From contig CM042691.1 in NCBI GenBank assembly GCA_023614405.1, positions 169,728,927 to 169,792,926 of the forward strand: a DNA stretch of 64,000 nt. Reading direction: 5' to 3'. The position numbers were made by a program, and so were the translations under genes. Below the pieces are notes generated by a model. The model was not told the DNA's origin. It searched no databases and saw nothing but the letters and a program-made list of their open reading frames with translations. Below, piece by piece: positions 9,949 through 20,888 of the stretch (positions within the stretch are counted from its first letter, which is position 1; each line of letters starts with the position of its first letter). Source of the DNA: Avena insularis (Eukaryota; Streptophyta; Magnoliopsida; Poales; Poaceae).

Positions 9949-12095
9949 ATTGTACACTTTCACCACAACATTCGATACATCTGTCAGGAACAAATCCTGA
10001 ATTCACCATACTCAGTATGCGGATAATCAATCCTAACCTTTCAATTAGACGCCCTAGTATAAGCACCTCTCCTGTGAATTTGGCCTCCCAACCATGACCA
10101 ACTGTCATCTTGGGTACTGCACAGGTGGACAATCTTCACAAGGTAGCCTCAGCTGAGACCTTGGCCGTGAGGGAACTAATACTAAGGAATATAAGTTTCC
10201 AGTCAAGCCCTACCCAATATTCGAGTATTGTGGTTGTACGATAAAATTGGAATGGTATCGCATCCAGACAACCATCAGTTTTATAAAGGGCTAAGGCTCA
10301 TGCCTCAACATTTTTATCACCAAAATCCACAAGTGTTTGGAAACACATGTCCAAAACATTTCAATAGAATGATCCATCATTCCAAGGTTTTCATAACCAT
10401 TTTTCCACCAAGTATTCCCATCTAAAAGTTGATCAAGTTTTATGCTTAGCACTAGCATCTACAGGTGGGGGTAGTACTAATGATGGGGTAGTATCTAGTG
10501 GAGTTTTAACTAAGTACAACCTTATATCTTAGGATGATATCAAGGTTCCTAACTTAGGAGAAATTTTATGCTCTTTATGCAACCTTCAGCATCTTTCCAA
10601 TATCTACCAGTCACTTAAGTAAACTCTAAGTAAGCTTTGATAAAGAAATAAAGTAAGAAGCTTGCAAATAAAACTAGGATTGGTTTATCAAGTGGGTGGG
10701 ATCACATATGCTTAAGGCATATAGTAGGCATAGTAACAAGTAGGGGTTTGTTGCATCAGTAGGGTATCTTGCAAGGGTTAGCTTGCATAAATGTCAATAT
10801 AAGCTTGCATAGATATAGCATCTTGCAAGTTTTAGCTTGCATTGGCATAGTATCAGCTTGCATCAATATCAGTATAAGCTTGCCTTGTGCAGAGCAGTGG
10901 TTGAAGTTCTCCTCGGGTTCTTCTTAGTAGTATCCTCCTTCCTCCTCGTATCCTTGGTCGGTACTAGCGTCTATGAATAAATACGAGGCACACAATCACC
11001 AAACAATACTTAACTACTTGCAGTCATCACACACAAGGGTCATATGGATGATCTAGCATCATCTCTAACATTACAAGGTTAAGGCTTGATTTAATTCCTT
11101 TTATTTTTAGAAAAGTAATTTCTACTCATTGAAAAACTACTTAAGATTTAATATTCTCCAAACCAAACATGGGATCATGTTGACACATGTCATCACCACA
11201 TATTTTAGTCCATAAGAATGTGATTTAAAGTAGTGTCACAATTTAATAAGGTTTTACCCTTTTATTTTAATTAACTTAAGTGGGTAGAAATGCTTATGTA
11301 GCATTCTTTTATTACTTGGACATTATTTCTACAAATAAACCTATATATTTTTATATCTTCTGAAAGGTATGGTTAAATGTGATTTTTGAGAGTTGGAATC
11401 AACTCAAAAGCTATTATGGTTTAAATTTGAAAAATGTTTGAATGAAGAAAAGCTTCTGCCTTGTTATTTTTATGATGGGTGATCTATAGATCCAAATGAC
11501 TTGAATCCAGCAGGCTTGGATTCAGCATTCACAGACCTTTCCAACAAAATTGGTTTCATTCAATTTGGTGCACTGAATCGATCTGGGTTGATTTTTGAAG
11601 TTGGGTATAGAAGTGTGTTTGAATTGAAATAGAAAAAGTTTAATTTGAATAACGGGGCTGCGCGGGGAAAATTACTGGGTCGGCCTGCTAAGCGCAGTGC
11701 TCCCGCGGGCTGCTTAAGTGGGTGTCCCCACTCGTCAGTGACACGGGGCTGGGCGGTATGGGAACAGCGTGGATCGTTCGATCTAGTTCTAATCTAACTG
11801 GGAGTCATCGTCGGCCGAGACAACGCCGGCGAGAACGAAACCTAAGCGCGGCCGGTGAGGGTGCTTTGGGGCTCACGGCATCGGGCGAGGTCGTGGCGAG
11901 CGCGATTTAACTCAACAACGGCGAATCTCCTGTACGGTGGCTTCTCTTGGGCGGCTCAATCGCTGGCTCCCTTCTTCTCAGGCGGCGGGCTCGGTGAAAT
12001 TCTGGCGGGGTGGTGCTCGCCTTGCTCGAAGCAGTGTGGCACGATCGTGAGGAGAGGGGAGTGAGATGGTGTGAAGAAATCGTGCGGGGTGGCCT

Positions 12096-12104
12096 CTATT
12101 TATA
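12096..12104 (-). promoter_or_regulatory. TATA box of solo LTR C
   Basis: The minus strand reads TATAAATAG within a GC-rich region, matching the TATAAATAG at 43101-43109 in B's LTR. It is the likely core promoter of the LTR. Confidence 0.7.
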
Positions 12105-13348
12105 GTCAGCGAGGGACCGTCAGGCGCCGCAGTGAGCTTGTCGGGGGCGAGGTTACAGGTGGCTAAAGGCATGGGCAAGGGTAGGGGACGGTGCGGTGTC
12201 TCCTGGTGATGCTCAACGACATGGTCTTGAGGCATGGGGCAGTGTGGTTTGGTGCAGGAGCAGGCGGTGCTCTGCGTCTGGCAGAGGCGGCGTCTTCGAC
12301 GGAAGGTGACAAGCAGGGGATGTCTGGTGGTCTCTGGGTTGATGGCGATCGTGTGTGTGCAGCGGTGAGGCGGCCAGCGTCTATGGGCGCTAGTCGAGGT
12401 CGTGCTCTGGCGCATGCTCGGCATGGTCTCTGGCGGTCTGCAGGCACGGCTTGTGCGCCTCGTCGAGCATAGGCTTCATGGACAGGTAGTGGCGGTGGAT
12501 GGTGGGCTTCCTCCCAGACAAGGTTGGCACGGCTAGTTCTTCCTCTAGCCTGTTGTCCACAATGGGGTGACAAGGGGGTGCTCGGCTATTCACCATTGAT
12601 GGCAATGGCAACCTCACAGGGGTGCTAGTCCTTAGTTAAACTTCCTAGATGATCTACTGAGCTGTGTGTGAGCAAACTAGGGAACAAGTTAGGCCAATTT
12701 TACTGCACACTATAGTGTTTGATGTTTGTTTGATTTGTGTCTGCAACCTGTTTGATGAAATGGCCGCATGAACTGAAGTTTTGAGTTTTGAAAAGATTTT
12801 TGGTGGGTTTGCTAGATTGGTGCTGGTGAGTCTGCAGATGCTTGGGTTTTGAAAGTTGAGCTTGTTTGTGTGGTTTTTGAAAAAGTGGGATCTTCCCATA
12901 TGATAAAGATTCAATTTTGAATTGTCATTTAAACTATGCATTTGAAAGTTTCTGGATGATCACAAAGTGGGCCTTGATACTTTGTTATGAGTACATTCTA
13001 GGGGTGCAAAGATCCAGAAAAGTTTCTGTTAGGTTCTGAAAGTTTGAGACAGCCAAAGTAGGCATGGGAGTTAAATTGGCCAAAATGACCATTCATTTCA
13101 TATATGTGTTTTGATTTACTTGTCTTTAGGAAAAGTGTGGGAAATGTTTTAGATGATTTTTATTTCACCTAAGAAACATTTTACAAGCAATGAAACAAAC
13201 AAACAAGGTGGTTTTAAAAGAATTCAAAATCAATGCCTACACATATGCATGCATTCATGATTTTATTTAGAAAAGTTTTTGTTAACCCTAATTTTGATTA
13301 TTAGAATTTGATGATCCAAGCTTAGTATCTTTGGGATGTTACAAAAAG

Positions 13349-13795
13349 ACTGTTGAACCGAATGCATATGACAAGAATGAAATAATTTTTAAACATAGGA
13401 TTCATATGTATGAGTGGGGCTTCGCTTGCCTTGTCCATTGTTGGACTAGTTCTGCTCTTCGGTGGCGTTGACTTCAGCTTCGGGTTCGATTCCTATTCGC
13501 AAGAACCAATCACCAGAAAAGAGAAAGCAACCTTCAACACATGGCATATGCAATGCTCATACAATATGGATGATATGACAAGTTTAATAGTGTTAAAATG
13601 AACCCTAGAACATGCTTGCTCATTTTAAACGGGGTCCGAGAGGTCGAAACCCTAGAACAGGGGATCCTCAGAATCACCTGTGGGGTTCAATTGGTTCTTC
13701 TAATTAAAATTGCCATCAAAGTTGTTTAACAATGCATGATTATAGCTTAGTTAGATAGGTTTCATTTTTCTGAACATTTTGGTATATTAATTGTA
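13349..13795 (-). repeat. Element A 5' LTR, segment 2
   Basis: It continues the A LTR after solo LTR C and matches 1050-1494 of the 3' LTR almost base for base (gactgttgaacc..., tatgagtggggcttcgcttg). It ends at the ttgta target duplication (13791-13795) of F. The small frame 13410-13601 has a twin at 1055-1288 and is LTR sequence, not a gene. Confidence 0.88.
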
Positions 13796-16700
13796 TGTAA
13801 CACCCTCGCCTGATAAGGCTGAGTTCATGTGTATAGTGCCAATCCCTAGATCGGTTCACTGGCACACACAGTACAAAATGATATCAAATATAACTGTGCA
13901 TCATAATTACAACGAATATGATCCAGAATTTACATTATTTATTCAAGTACACAGCGGAAAACGAATACAAGGTAGATCTCCATCCTTCAAATGTGCCACA
14001 GGCGAACAATTGTTGAGTGGAGTCTCGCGACCTATGAACGATCACTCAGATACGATATAACCTGCAACATGAAACGTTGCAGCCATGAATGGTCAATACA
14101 TTGAATGTATGGCAAGTAGGCTAAAGTGGTTAACAATAGATCTATCAACTACATGCTTATTTGGCCAAGTGGAGTTCAGGCTCATTTGCATAAAGCAACA
14201 GTTTTATCCTAACATTTGTAACAAAGTAGTTTTCCAGTACGATAAATAGGACACTCTGGTTCACTCCGGGTGCTCCTACCCAATTATATTCACCCAACAA
14301 GTTTTAAGTAATTAAGAAATAAGGATGAGTGAGAAATATCATAGCATCGATGTATCAGGTCGCTCAAATTGTCCATAGCAGGGATACGGCTAATCGATTA
14401 GTTTATACACCCTGCAGGGGTTAGTACACTTTACCCATGTGACTTGGCCAGCCCAGCTCGTACCACCACTCTCATATTGGGTGATGATAGGGAGAAGTCC
14501 AAGAAGGAACTGTTCGGGAAGTAGCTCCCCAATCCCGACGCGCACCGGTCCAACCTACACTATCTACATCTCTGGATATGCGGGTTCGAGTTACCACAAC
14601 CTACTGAGTTCAACCAACCGCCCATTCCATTATTGGGACATGGTTGCACACGAAAGCTTCCAAACAAAGAAACCAATCCTTTCTCAATGTCCTGGGCGGC
14701 ATTCCCCACCATAAATCCACACTCGATGACCCAATCAATGCCATTCCGCCCAGGTGGTTCATTAAAACATATTGGTTTGTCATTTAGCAAAACATAATCC
14801 TTTCAAAACATATAACTTTTCATGATGTGATTCCCTTCCTCGTCTAAATAGCATAGCTAAGCAATCTACCAATACGATGGCTCATAAACAAGAAATGCTA
14901 GGGAATAATATGGGACATAGCATAGCATATACACATCAACTCCTACATATGCAATTATACAAAAAAAACATCTACAATGCATAGGAAAACAGTAGGACAT
15001 TTATGACCAAGATAGCACCACTTGCCTTTGTTGTAGATGTAGTCGATTAGATAATCCTCATAGATATAATGGTTGCACTCGTCATAACCACAATACTTCC
15101 TCGCAATCTATCGAGCATACAATCATAAACAATAGCACATAGAGATCAAACAAATGCAACAAATGCATGCATGACGATTTAGTGAGTCATAATGGTTGTA
15201 TTTAGTGTTCTGAACATAGTTACATTACATGATGCATGTGGAACGTCATTTAATGCACTAAAGCTTTTGTTACTAAAGTTGTATCGATTTAATATGGTGT
15301 ATACCACTTTAATTGAACTAAATATGTTTATGTCGTATTAACTTGTGAACTAGATGCTACTAGATAGAGGTAATGCGATTTAGAGACAGTGGCAATTTGA
15401 ATCACCTAAAAAGGAGTTATAGATATTTTCTTATGATTAAAACACTATTTCAATGGGTTTAAATATTTCTGTATGAATTTCTGTTTTAACAGTACCAAAT
15501 AATTTGTCATGCAATTTCTCTGTATAGATATTGTCAATACAAAACATTAGCACTTGGATTCACCCTAATCGGAGTTATAGATCTTTTTGTATGATTCAAA
15601 TAGTGTTTAATGGTTTTAAATGATTCATATAGTTTCTGTTGTCTAAAAATCAAACTAAAATTATATCTGTAATCTCCACGGAATTGTGATTTCAGGGACA
15701 TATTATTTGTAATTTTCTGAATAGTATTTATTTTCTTATGAATTTATTACTCTAAATAGGCCATTAAACCATTTAAATCTTCACGGCAAAACCTTACACT
15801 AATATGCTGAACTAATTGCATATTGATGATCTACATGGAACCATCTTTCCATCGGTATATCATTTTATATTTTTGTGACAAGCAATTAATTTACTATGAA
15901 TTTAATGATTTATAAAGCCATTAAAAATAATTAAATCACTATGGGGTAAATATTCCGCAAAGGCTGTATCCAACTAGATATTATTAATGTAAATTACAGT
16001 AGCTTCAATTTGATATATTTTTCATATTTTTAGGAGTTACAGATAATTTTCTATGAATTTATTAACCTAAAATACCATTAAAACTAATTAAATTACTGCA
16101 GTAACCACGTACAGTAAAAGTTGGATCTATTCTGATAAGATGATTCTACGTAAAATTATCTTTAATTTGGTATATTATACGCAATTTTTGGACGTGGTAT
16201 GAATTTCTAATGAATTTTACAAGTTAGATCTATAATATGCAATTTTAAATTCGAACGGAATATTCCAGAGAATATTCCACTGACTGAACAGGTTGACTTT
16301 GCATGCTGACTGGGACTAGATGTTGACCTGACGTTGACGTGGCGTTGATGAGGAAGCTGACCGGGATGACGACATGGCACGCATCGGTTTGATTGGATCT
16401 CGACCGTCGGGATAGGATCTGGTGGCTAGAAGAAGAGATTGACCCGATTTTGGCTCAAAATAGATAAGAAATAGATCTGTGTTAGAGAGACAAATCCGTA
16501 GGTCAAATTGAAAAACTTATAACATGAAAGTTGTGGGGAATCATTATTCCTACCTTATCACCAAAGAAATTTGGATTTGAAGGAACGAGCGCGAGTACAT
16601 CTTGGATTTACACCGTCGGATCTGAAATATTGCGATACGAAATTCTCCGGCTGTGGTGGATGAGAAGAGGTGAGGTTTTTCGGGATTGAAAGATTTCGAC

Positions 16701-17746
16701 GATTCCTACAACTTTCGTTTTTTGACCGAAGGCAAACGACAAAGTCTAGATGGGTTAAAAAGCGAAATAAGATTCGGGCATGTGTAGATTCAGGATTTCG
16801 AGAAGGGAAACTCATACAGCTGTGGCTCCACGAGTTTATATGGAGATTTAGGATGTTGTAGAGATAGGTATTGGAGTAGAGAACAAGTAGAAACAAACGG
16901 AAGTCGATTCGGAGTTGTAGATAAAAAGTTATAGCAGTTTGAATAGAGATAGGTTTGACAAAACTCGTTTTGCACGCTTTTTAAAGCAATCAAGCGATCC
17001 ATCCTTCCCGTGCGTGCTGGTTCGATCCGGGTGGGCCGGCCTAGTTAGGTTTTTTTTTCTTTTTCTTTTTCTATTTACTTGTTTCCCTTATATCTTTTGC
17101 ATACGAACTCCAAATGACGTGATTCTTGTTTCTAAATTTTTCTAAAATCGAATGGATCATTGTAGGATCAAATTTGTAATCTTTTACTAGTTTTCAAGTA
17201 GTGGGTTTATAAATCCTTGTATATTCCATTTTATTTATATCTTTATGTGTTTGTATTTGTTCCATAACTTTTTCATAATAACTTCAAATAAGCTCAATTT
17301 TGTTCCTAAAATTTTGTAGTATTAATTGGATCTTTTTAGGATATAATTTAGCAATAATCCCTGCCTTAGCAATAGTGCGTTTTATAAAGTCAATTTAATT
17401 ACCTTTAGGAACATTTGGGCGAATCAACTATAGGATTTAGATACCAGGATTTGGATTCAGTTTGTGAGAACTTTGCATGGATATAATGAAATGCTTATGA
17501 ATGCTTCATGATTTTCATTTTGAAATCTTGCACACCAATTCTACAATCCATAATCAATCCATGCCCTTTTTCCTATATGGCTACTTAGGTCATAACAAAA
17601 GAATATAAGATTTTGAATTCAAGGTTGAGAGGATTTTCTATTCAAAAAGTTTCTTCTCTTTGAGAATTTTCAACGTAGTCAAACAATCAATCAAACTTAT
17701 TTATTTATTTCATATTCCAAAATTAGGAGAATTTTGGGATGTGACA
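13796..17746 (-). mobile_element. Element F: solo LTR of another gypsy-type family
   Basis: This 3951 bp unit starts tgtaacaccctcgcc and ends gggatgtgaca. It is flanked by the perfect duplication ttgta (13791-13795 and 17747-17751). The uninterrupted site is seen at about 1490-1500. It has no coding domain. The palindrome module lies 575-625 bp from the 13796 end. In the other LTRs this module lies near the element-sense 3' end, so F is probably in minus orientation (TGTCACATCCC...GGTGTTACA). The AT-rich part (15200-16250) and the promoter-like part (16250-17050) hold no supported gene. Confidence 0.85.
14371..14419 (-). repeat. Three-palindrome LTR module, F copy
   Basis: GTCCATAGCAGGGAT (14371-14385, arms imperfect) is followed after 4 nt by the perfect palindrome CTAATCGATTAG (14390-14401), then the perfect palindrome CCCTGCAGGG (14410-14419). 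Confidence 0.82.
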
Positions 17747-17751
17747 TTGTA

Positions 17752-19087
17752 TTTTTCTGATTTAAAATGTATTAGTTATGAATTTATCCAATTTTAATTC
17801 ATTTTAAATCATTTTTGGAATATTTAAAATAATTTTCAAATTGGGCCCATGTGTCATAGATTTAATCATTTCAGAAAATATTTATAGAAAATATTAAAAC
17901 CCTGACAGGCAGGGCCCACCTGTCATAGATTTCTTAATTACAGAAATAATTAAAAGACAAAGAAAAGGAGATATGACATCAGCATGACATTATGCTGATG
18001 TCATCAATGGAGTTGCTCCCAGGTCGAGCTCGAATCTAGCGATTTCGAGCGCGCCTGGATGCGTGGTTGGGAGGGTTAGACACAGGAGACGACGGGGAGT
18101 CTATAGGTGGTGGCGCCGTCGATTCTTGGTCACCCGAGGCGGCGGCTTGACAACGAATAGCGGCATCGGCGTCGGGCTCTCGCAGGGGTGATGATGCAGA
18201 GGGAAAGGGAGCAAGCGGGGAGGTGCTTGAGCACCAGCAGCTCACCAGCAGAACGGCGGTGGGGTCGGTGAGGCGAGGCGAGCATGGGCGATGCCGGAAT
18301 CGAGGAAGCACGGGAGGGGCAAGGTCGATGGCAACGATTCCGAGCGCCTGCGTCCGATTCCTTCGACGGGGAGGCTCGGCTCAACGAGGCGCAGCTCCCA
18401 GCGCCAACGGCGAGGCTCGGGGCGTTCTCCAGCGACGGCGACAAGCAGCAATGACGGCGGCTAGGGTTCGGCCATTTGGGGAAAAACGGCAGACAAGGAG
18501 ACAGGAAGCGAAACTGGTACTGGGCGGCATAGGGGGTCGAGGCGGGTCTTATCCACAGCTCCAGGGGCGGTGGCGCACATCCTAGCCCGGCGAGGATCGG
18601 CGGCGAGCTGACACCAATTTGCTTTCCGGGAGGAAGGCAGCGAAGACTTCGCGGTAGAAAGTGCAGGTGGGCCGGCTTGGGCCCCGGGTGGGCTGGCTAT
18701 TGGATGCGCTGGCCGCAGAGAGAGAGGGATAGAAGTGGGCTCGGACCAGTAGATCTAGGGAAACTGTTTTTTATTTGTAGATTGTTTTTCTATTTCTGTT
18801 TTCTGATTTCTTTGGTATATTTTGAATTCAAATCTGTTTTGAATATTTTCAAATTATAGAAACTTTTATATAATATCTGAAAACACTAAGGGGCCCTCAA
18901 CACCATTTGGGCTCCATTTGTTTTGAGAATTTTCAAAATATAGAAACCATTTGAATTGATTCAAAGAGAGAGGGTAAGCTATTAGGGTTTTATTTGTTCT
19001 TACTTGGTTAAACCAAAGTGCAAGTGTTATGCATGCAATGCTCAAACATGTCTTTATTTATATTACACAGAAAGGTGGTATGTTACA
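17752..19087 (-). repeat. Element A 5' LTR, segment 3 (element-sense start)
   Basis: It matches 1501-2857 of the 3' LTR, ends ggtatgttaca, and defines the right end of A. It includes the second copy of the 13-bp inverted repeat. The GC-rich frames at 18036-18585 are shared LTR sequence and carry no recognisable domain. Confidence 0.9.
17973..18004. repeat. 13-bp inverted repeat, second copy
   Basis: The arms ATGACATCAGCAT (17973-17985) and ATGCTGATGTCAT (17992-18004) are unchanged relative to 1719-1750. Only one loop base differs. Confidence 0.85.
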
Positions 19088-19155
19088 AATGGTAATCCTG
19101 GGATTGCCATGTACGGCATAACAGGCATCTGGGATTAAAAATCCGGGTGTTGACA
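19088..19155 (+). repeat. Element B 5' LTR, terminal 68 bp
   Basis: aaatggtaatcctgggattg...gggtgttgaca matches the end of B's 3' LTR (45627-45694) with few changes. The remainder lies left of element A. Confidence 0.9.
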
Positions 19156-19158
19156 AGC

Positions 19159-19172
19159 TGGTATCAGAGCCA
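19159..19172 (+). promoter_or_regulatory. Element B primer binding site
   Basis: TGGTATCAGAGCCA is complementary to the initiator methionine tRNA 3' end and lies 3 bp after the LTR end. Confidence 0.93.
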
Positions 19173-19383
19173 TCCTGACCATAGGAGACCCTAGTTAGAA
19201 TGGACGTCTGAAAAACTTAGTTTCCAAAAACAAAGAAAGTGAGTATGTATGAAAACTTATTCCCACTCTTATCCCTGAAATTCTTTCCAAAAGAGTCATA
19301 TGTTCCTAAAAAAATTTGCAATCTGACATAAAATTTGGCACACTTTATCACCTCTCTAACTTACTCAGCTTAATAGCTTATAG

Positions 19384-20158
19384 ATGGACTTCACCTACAT
19401 CAAGTTATATCAGTTGGGCAATGGAGGAAACCTCATTTTTGAGAGTGACCTCAGTCACTTTGCGGAATTCTGGAGCGCCCGCACCCAGAATTCTATGGAG
19501 CTCAACTCCATGATCACCCCGGAGGCGAGCTACAGTGGCTGAAAGTTGCAGATCTGCAAGGAAAAATGCAGCCACCTACATCTGAGAAGATCCATTTCAG
19601 CATAAGGGAGAACAATTGGACTGATGGATTAGCCAGAGCAATGCAGGAAGCACTTTCCCAACTATGTGGGTAGAACGCCAACAAGATCGTCGGCATTTGG
19701 CCAGGAGTGACTCCAATGGACAGCCCTTGCCTATGCCAGGACACCTTGAGTTAAGGCACCATGTGGACCATCTTGCCTTCATGCTTCATGAAAACCAGAA
19801 AGAGCTGGAAAATGCTCGTGCTGACGCCAACGAGAAGCAACTTGCTGCCGCCAAGTAGGACCAGACCTTCGCCATCCTCGTGAAGGAGCGCAAGTCACAT
19901 TGTCGTCTGCGTGACAAGAAGGATCGCATCATTGCTCGCCTACATCACAAAGTGTCATCCTTGGAAGAGACCATCCATGATCGGGACATGCAGCTTGAGG
20001 AGAGGGAGAACAAAGGGGAAGATATCCATGGAGATCCCTACCCATACCTCAGTGATGATGATGACTACTTGAAGGACATCAATCAGGAGTTCCACACTGA
20101 TGATGTGGACTACGACTTCATTGTTGATGAAGAAGCCACCGGTTCTGATGAAGAGTAG
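19384..20158 (+). pseudogene. Element B additional ORF upstream of gag
   Basis: A start at 19384 gives MDFTYIKLYQLGNGGNLIF, then HFAEFWSARTQNS, ending at a TGA near 19534. In another frame VADLQGKMQPPTSEKIHFSI and WTDGLARAMQEALSQLCG follow, up to a stop near 19673. In a third frame (19664-20158, one in-frame TAG at about 19856) there is a long charged stretch, probably coiled coil (HENQKELENARADANEKQL, RLHHKVSSLEETIHD). It ends in a very acidic tail (YLSDDDDYLKDI...DEE). Extra ORFs before gag with this architecture occur in some Triticeae gypsy families and have no established function. This copy has at least two frameshifts and two stops. Confidence 0.75.
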
Positions 20159-20419
20159 TAGCACGAGAGCACTATCGTAGGTGTGAGTTGTACCCGATCC
20201 CACTGTATCGTAGCTTGCCAGAATGGTTCTTAAAACCATCGGCTTAGTAGTTGTGGTGTGTTGTGTGGAATGTGTTGTTTGTATGTGTGCTTGGAATGAA
20301 TGAAAAAGATTTGTTGGCTTTCAAACCCTAGCCTTACTCAAAGTTTAAAAGTTTTTAAACCAAACTCACAAACCTTAGCAAAATTTCCCTCTTGTCTCAT
20401 GATATATATCAATCTTCAG

Positions 20420-20852
20420 TTGCCTCACAGAGGAAGCAGCTCATATCAAGACCTGATGGTCCAAATTCTGCAAATGCTAGTAGCCGATCGAGAAGCCGGT
20501 AGAACCGAACGGCAAGCCAATCTAGCCACTCTTCAACAGATCGCCCAACTAACGCATGACAAACAAGGCCATGGAAATCAGGATCATCATGGATCCAAGC
20601 TTAAGAACTTCCAGAACACCAATCCCCCTATCTTTAGCAAGTTTGAAGAACCCCTAAATGCTGATGATTGGCTGCAAACCATGGAGAACAACTTAGAAGT
20701 TAAAGGAGTGGAGGCTACGGAAAAAGTGTTGTTTACCACCCACTATCTGGCAGGTTCTACAACAGCATGGTGGAATATCACTCGTACAATGAATGGAGGA
20801 CAGATGATGACTTTGGATGAATTCAAACTCAAGTTGAGCTGAACCCATGTGC
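20420..20852 (+). pseudogene. Element B Gag, N-terminal part (cut by E)
   Basis: The frame is open from an ATG at 20300, but the gag-like part starts at LPHRGSSSYQDLM. The natural start was probably the codon at 20420, now TTG. Recognisable parts are NPPIFSKFEEPLNADDWLQT, the typical gag entry motif, and FTTHYLAGSTTAWWN. A TGA at 20840-20842 ends the frame five codons before the insertion site of E. Gag continues at 33184 after E. The 5 bp tgtgc at 20848-20852 is the target duplication of E. Confidence 0.88.
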
Positions 20853-20853
20853 T

Positions 20854-20888
20854 GTAGCATCCCAATTGTCTAACAATTGCAATGCTAC
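20854..20888. repeat. Nested inverted repeat at the LTR terminus of E
   Basis: GTAGCAT (20854-20860) pairs with ATGCTAC (20882-20888), and inside it AATTGT (20864-20869) pairs with ACAATT (20873-20878). It is repeated exactly at the start of LTR2 (28527-28561). Confidence 0.8.

Larger units (their letters stand above)
9294..13343 (-). mobile_element. Element C: solo LTR of the element B family
   Basis: This 4050 bp unit starts tgtcaacacccgg and ends gggatgttaca. It is flanked by the perfect target duplication aaaag (9289-9293 and 13344-13348). The empty site is visible in the other LTR of A at about 1044-1050. It has no internal domain and no supported gene. In minus orientation (TGTAACATCCC...GTGTTGACA) it matches B's 3' LTR in many blocks. 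Examples are the ends, ttccaactctcaaaa near 11390, and the agagatgatgctagatcat block near 11050. It is therefore a solo LTR left by LTR-LTR recombination. The GC-rich frames at 11722-12617 lie around its promoter and are not credible genes. Confidence 0.9.
712..19087 (-). mobile_element. Element A: Ty3/gypsy chromovirus, interrupted by two solo LTRs
   Basis: This is a minus-strand LTR retrotransposon with the order 5' LTR (7853-19087, interrupted), PBS (7836-7847), gag, protease, reverse transcriptase, RNase H, integrase with chromodomain, PPT and truncated 3' LTR (712-2857). With nested insertions removed, the 5' LTR is about 3.2 kb. It starts TGTAACATACC and ends GGGTCATGACA in the element's own sense. 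All coding domains carry frameshifts or stops, so it is not autonomous. Its right end abuts aaatg (19088-19092), the expected target duplication in B's LTR. The left partner cannot be checked because the left LTR is broken. Ty3-type order (RT before integrase) and a C-terminal chromodomain place it in the chromoviruses. No family name is claimed. Confidence 0.9.

Noticed and set aside
13410..13601. Small membrane-protein-like frame (MSGASLALSIVGLVLLFGG) and its twin at 1055-1288
   Set aside because: Both copies are the same LTR segment of element A. There is no neighbouring coding context, and the hydrophobic look comes from a GTT/CTT-rich stretch.
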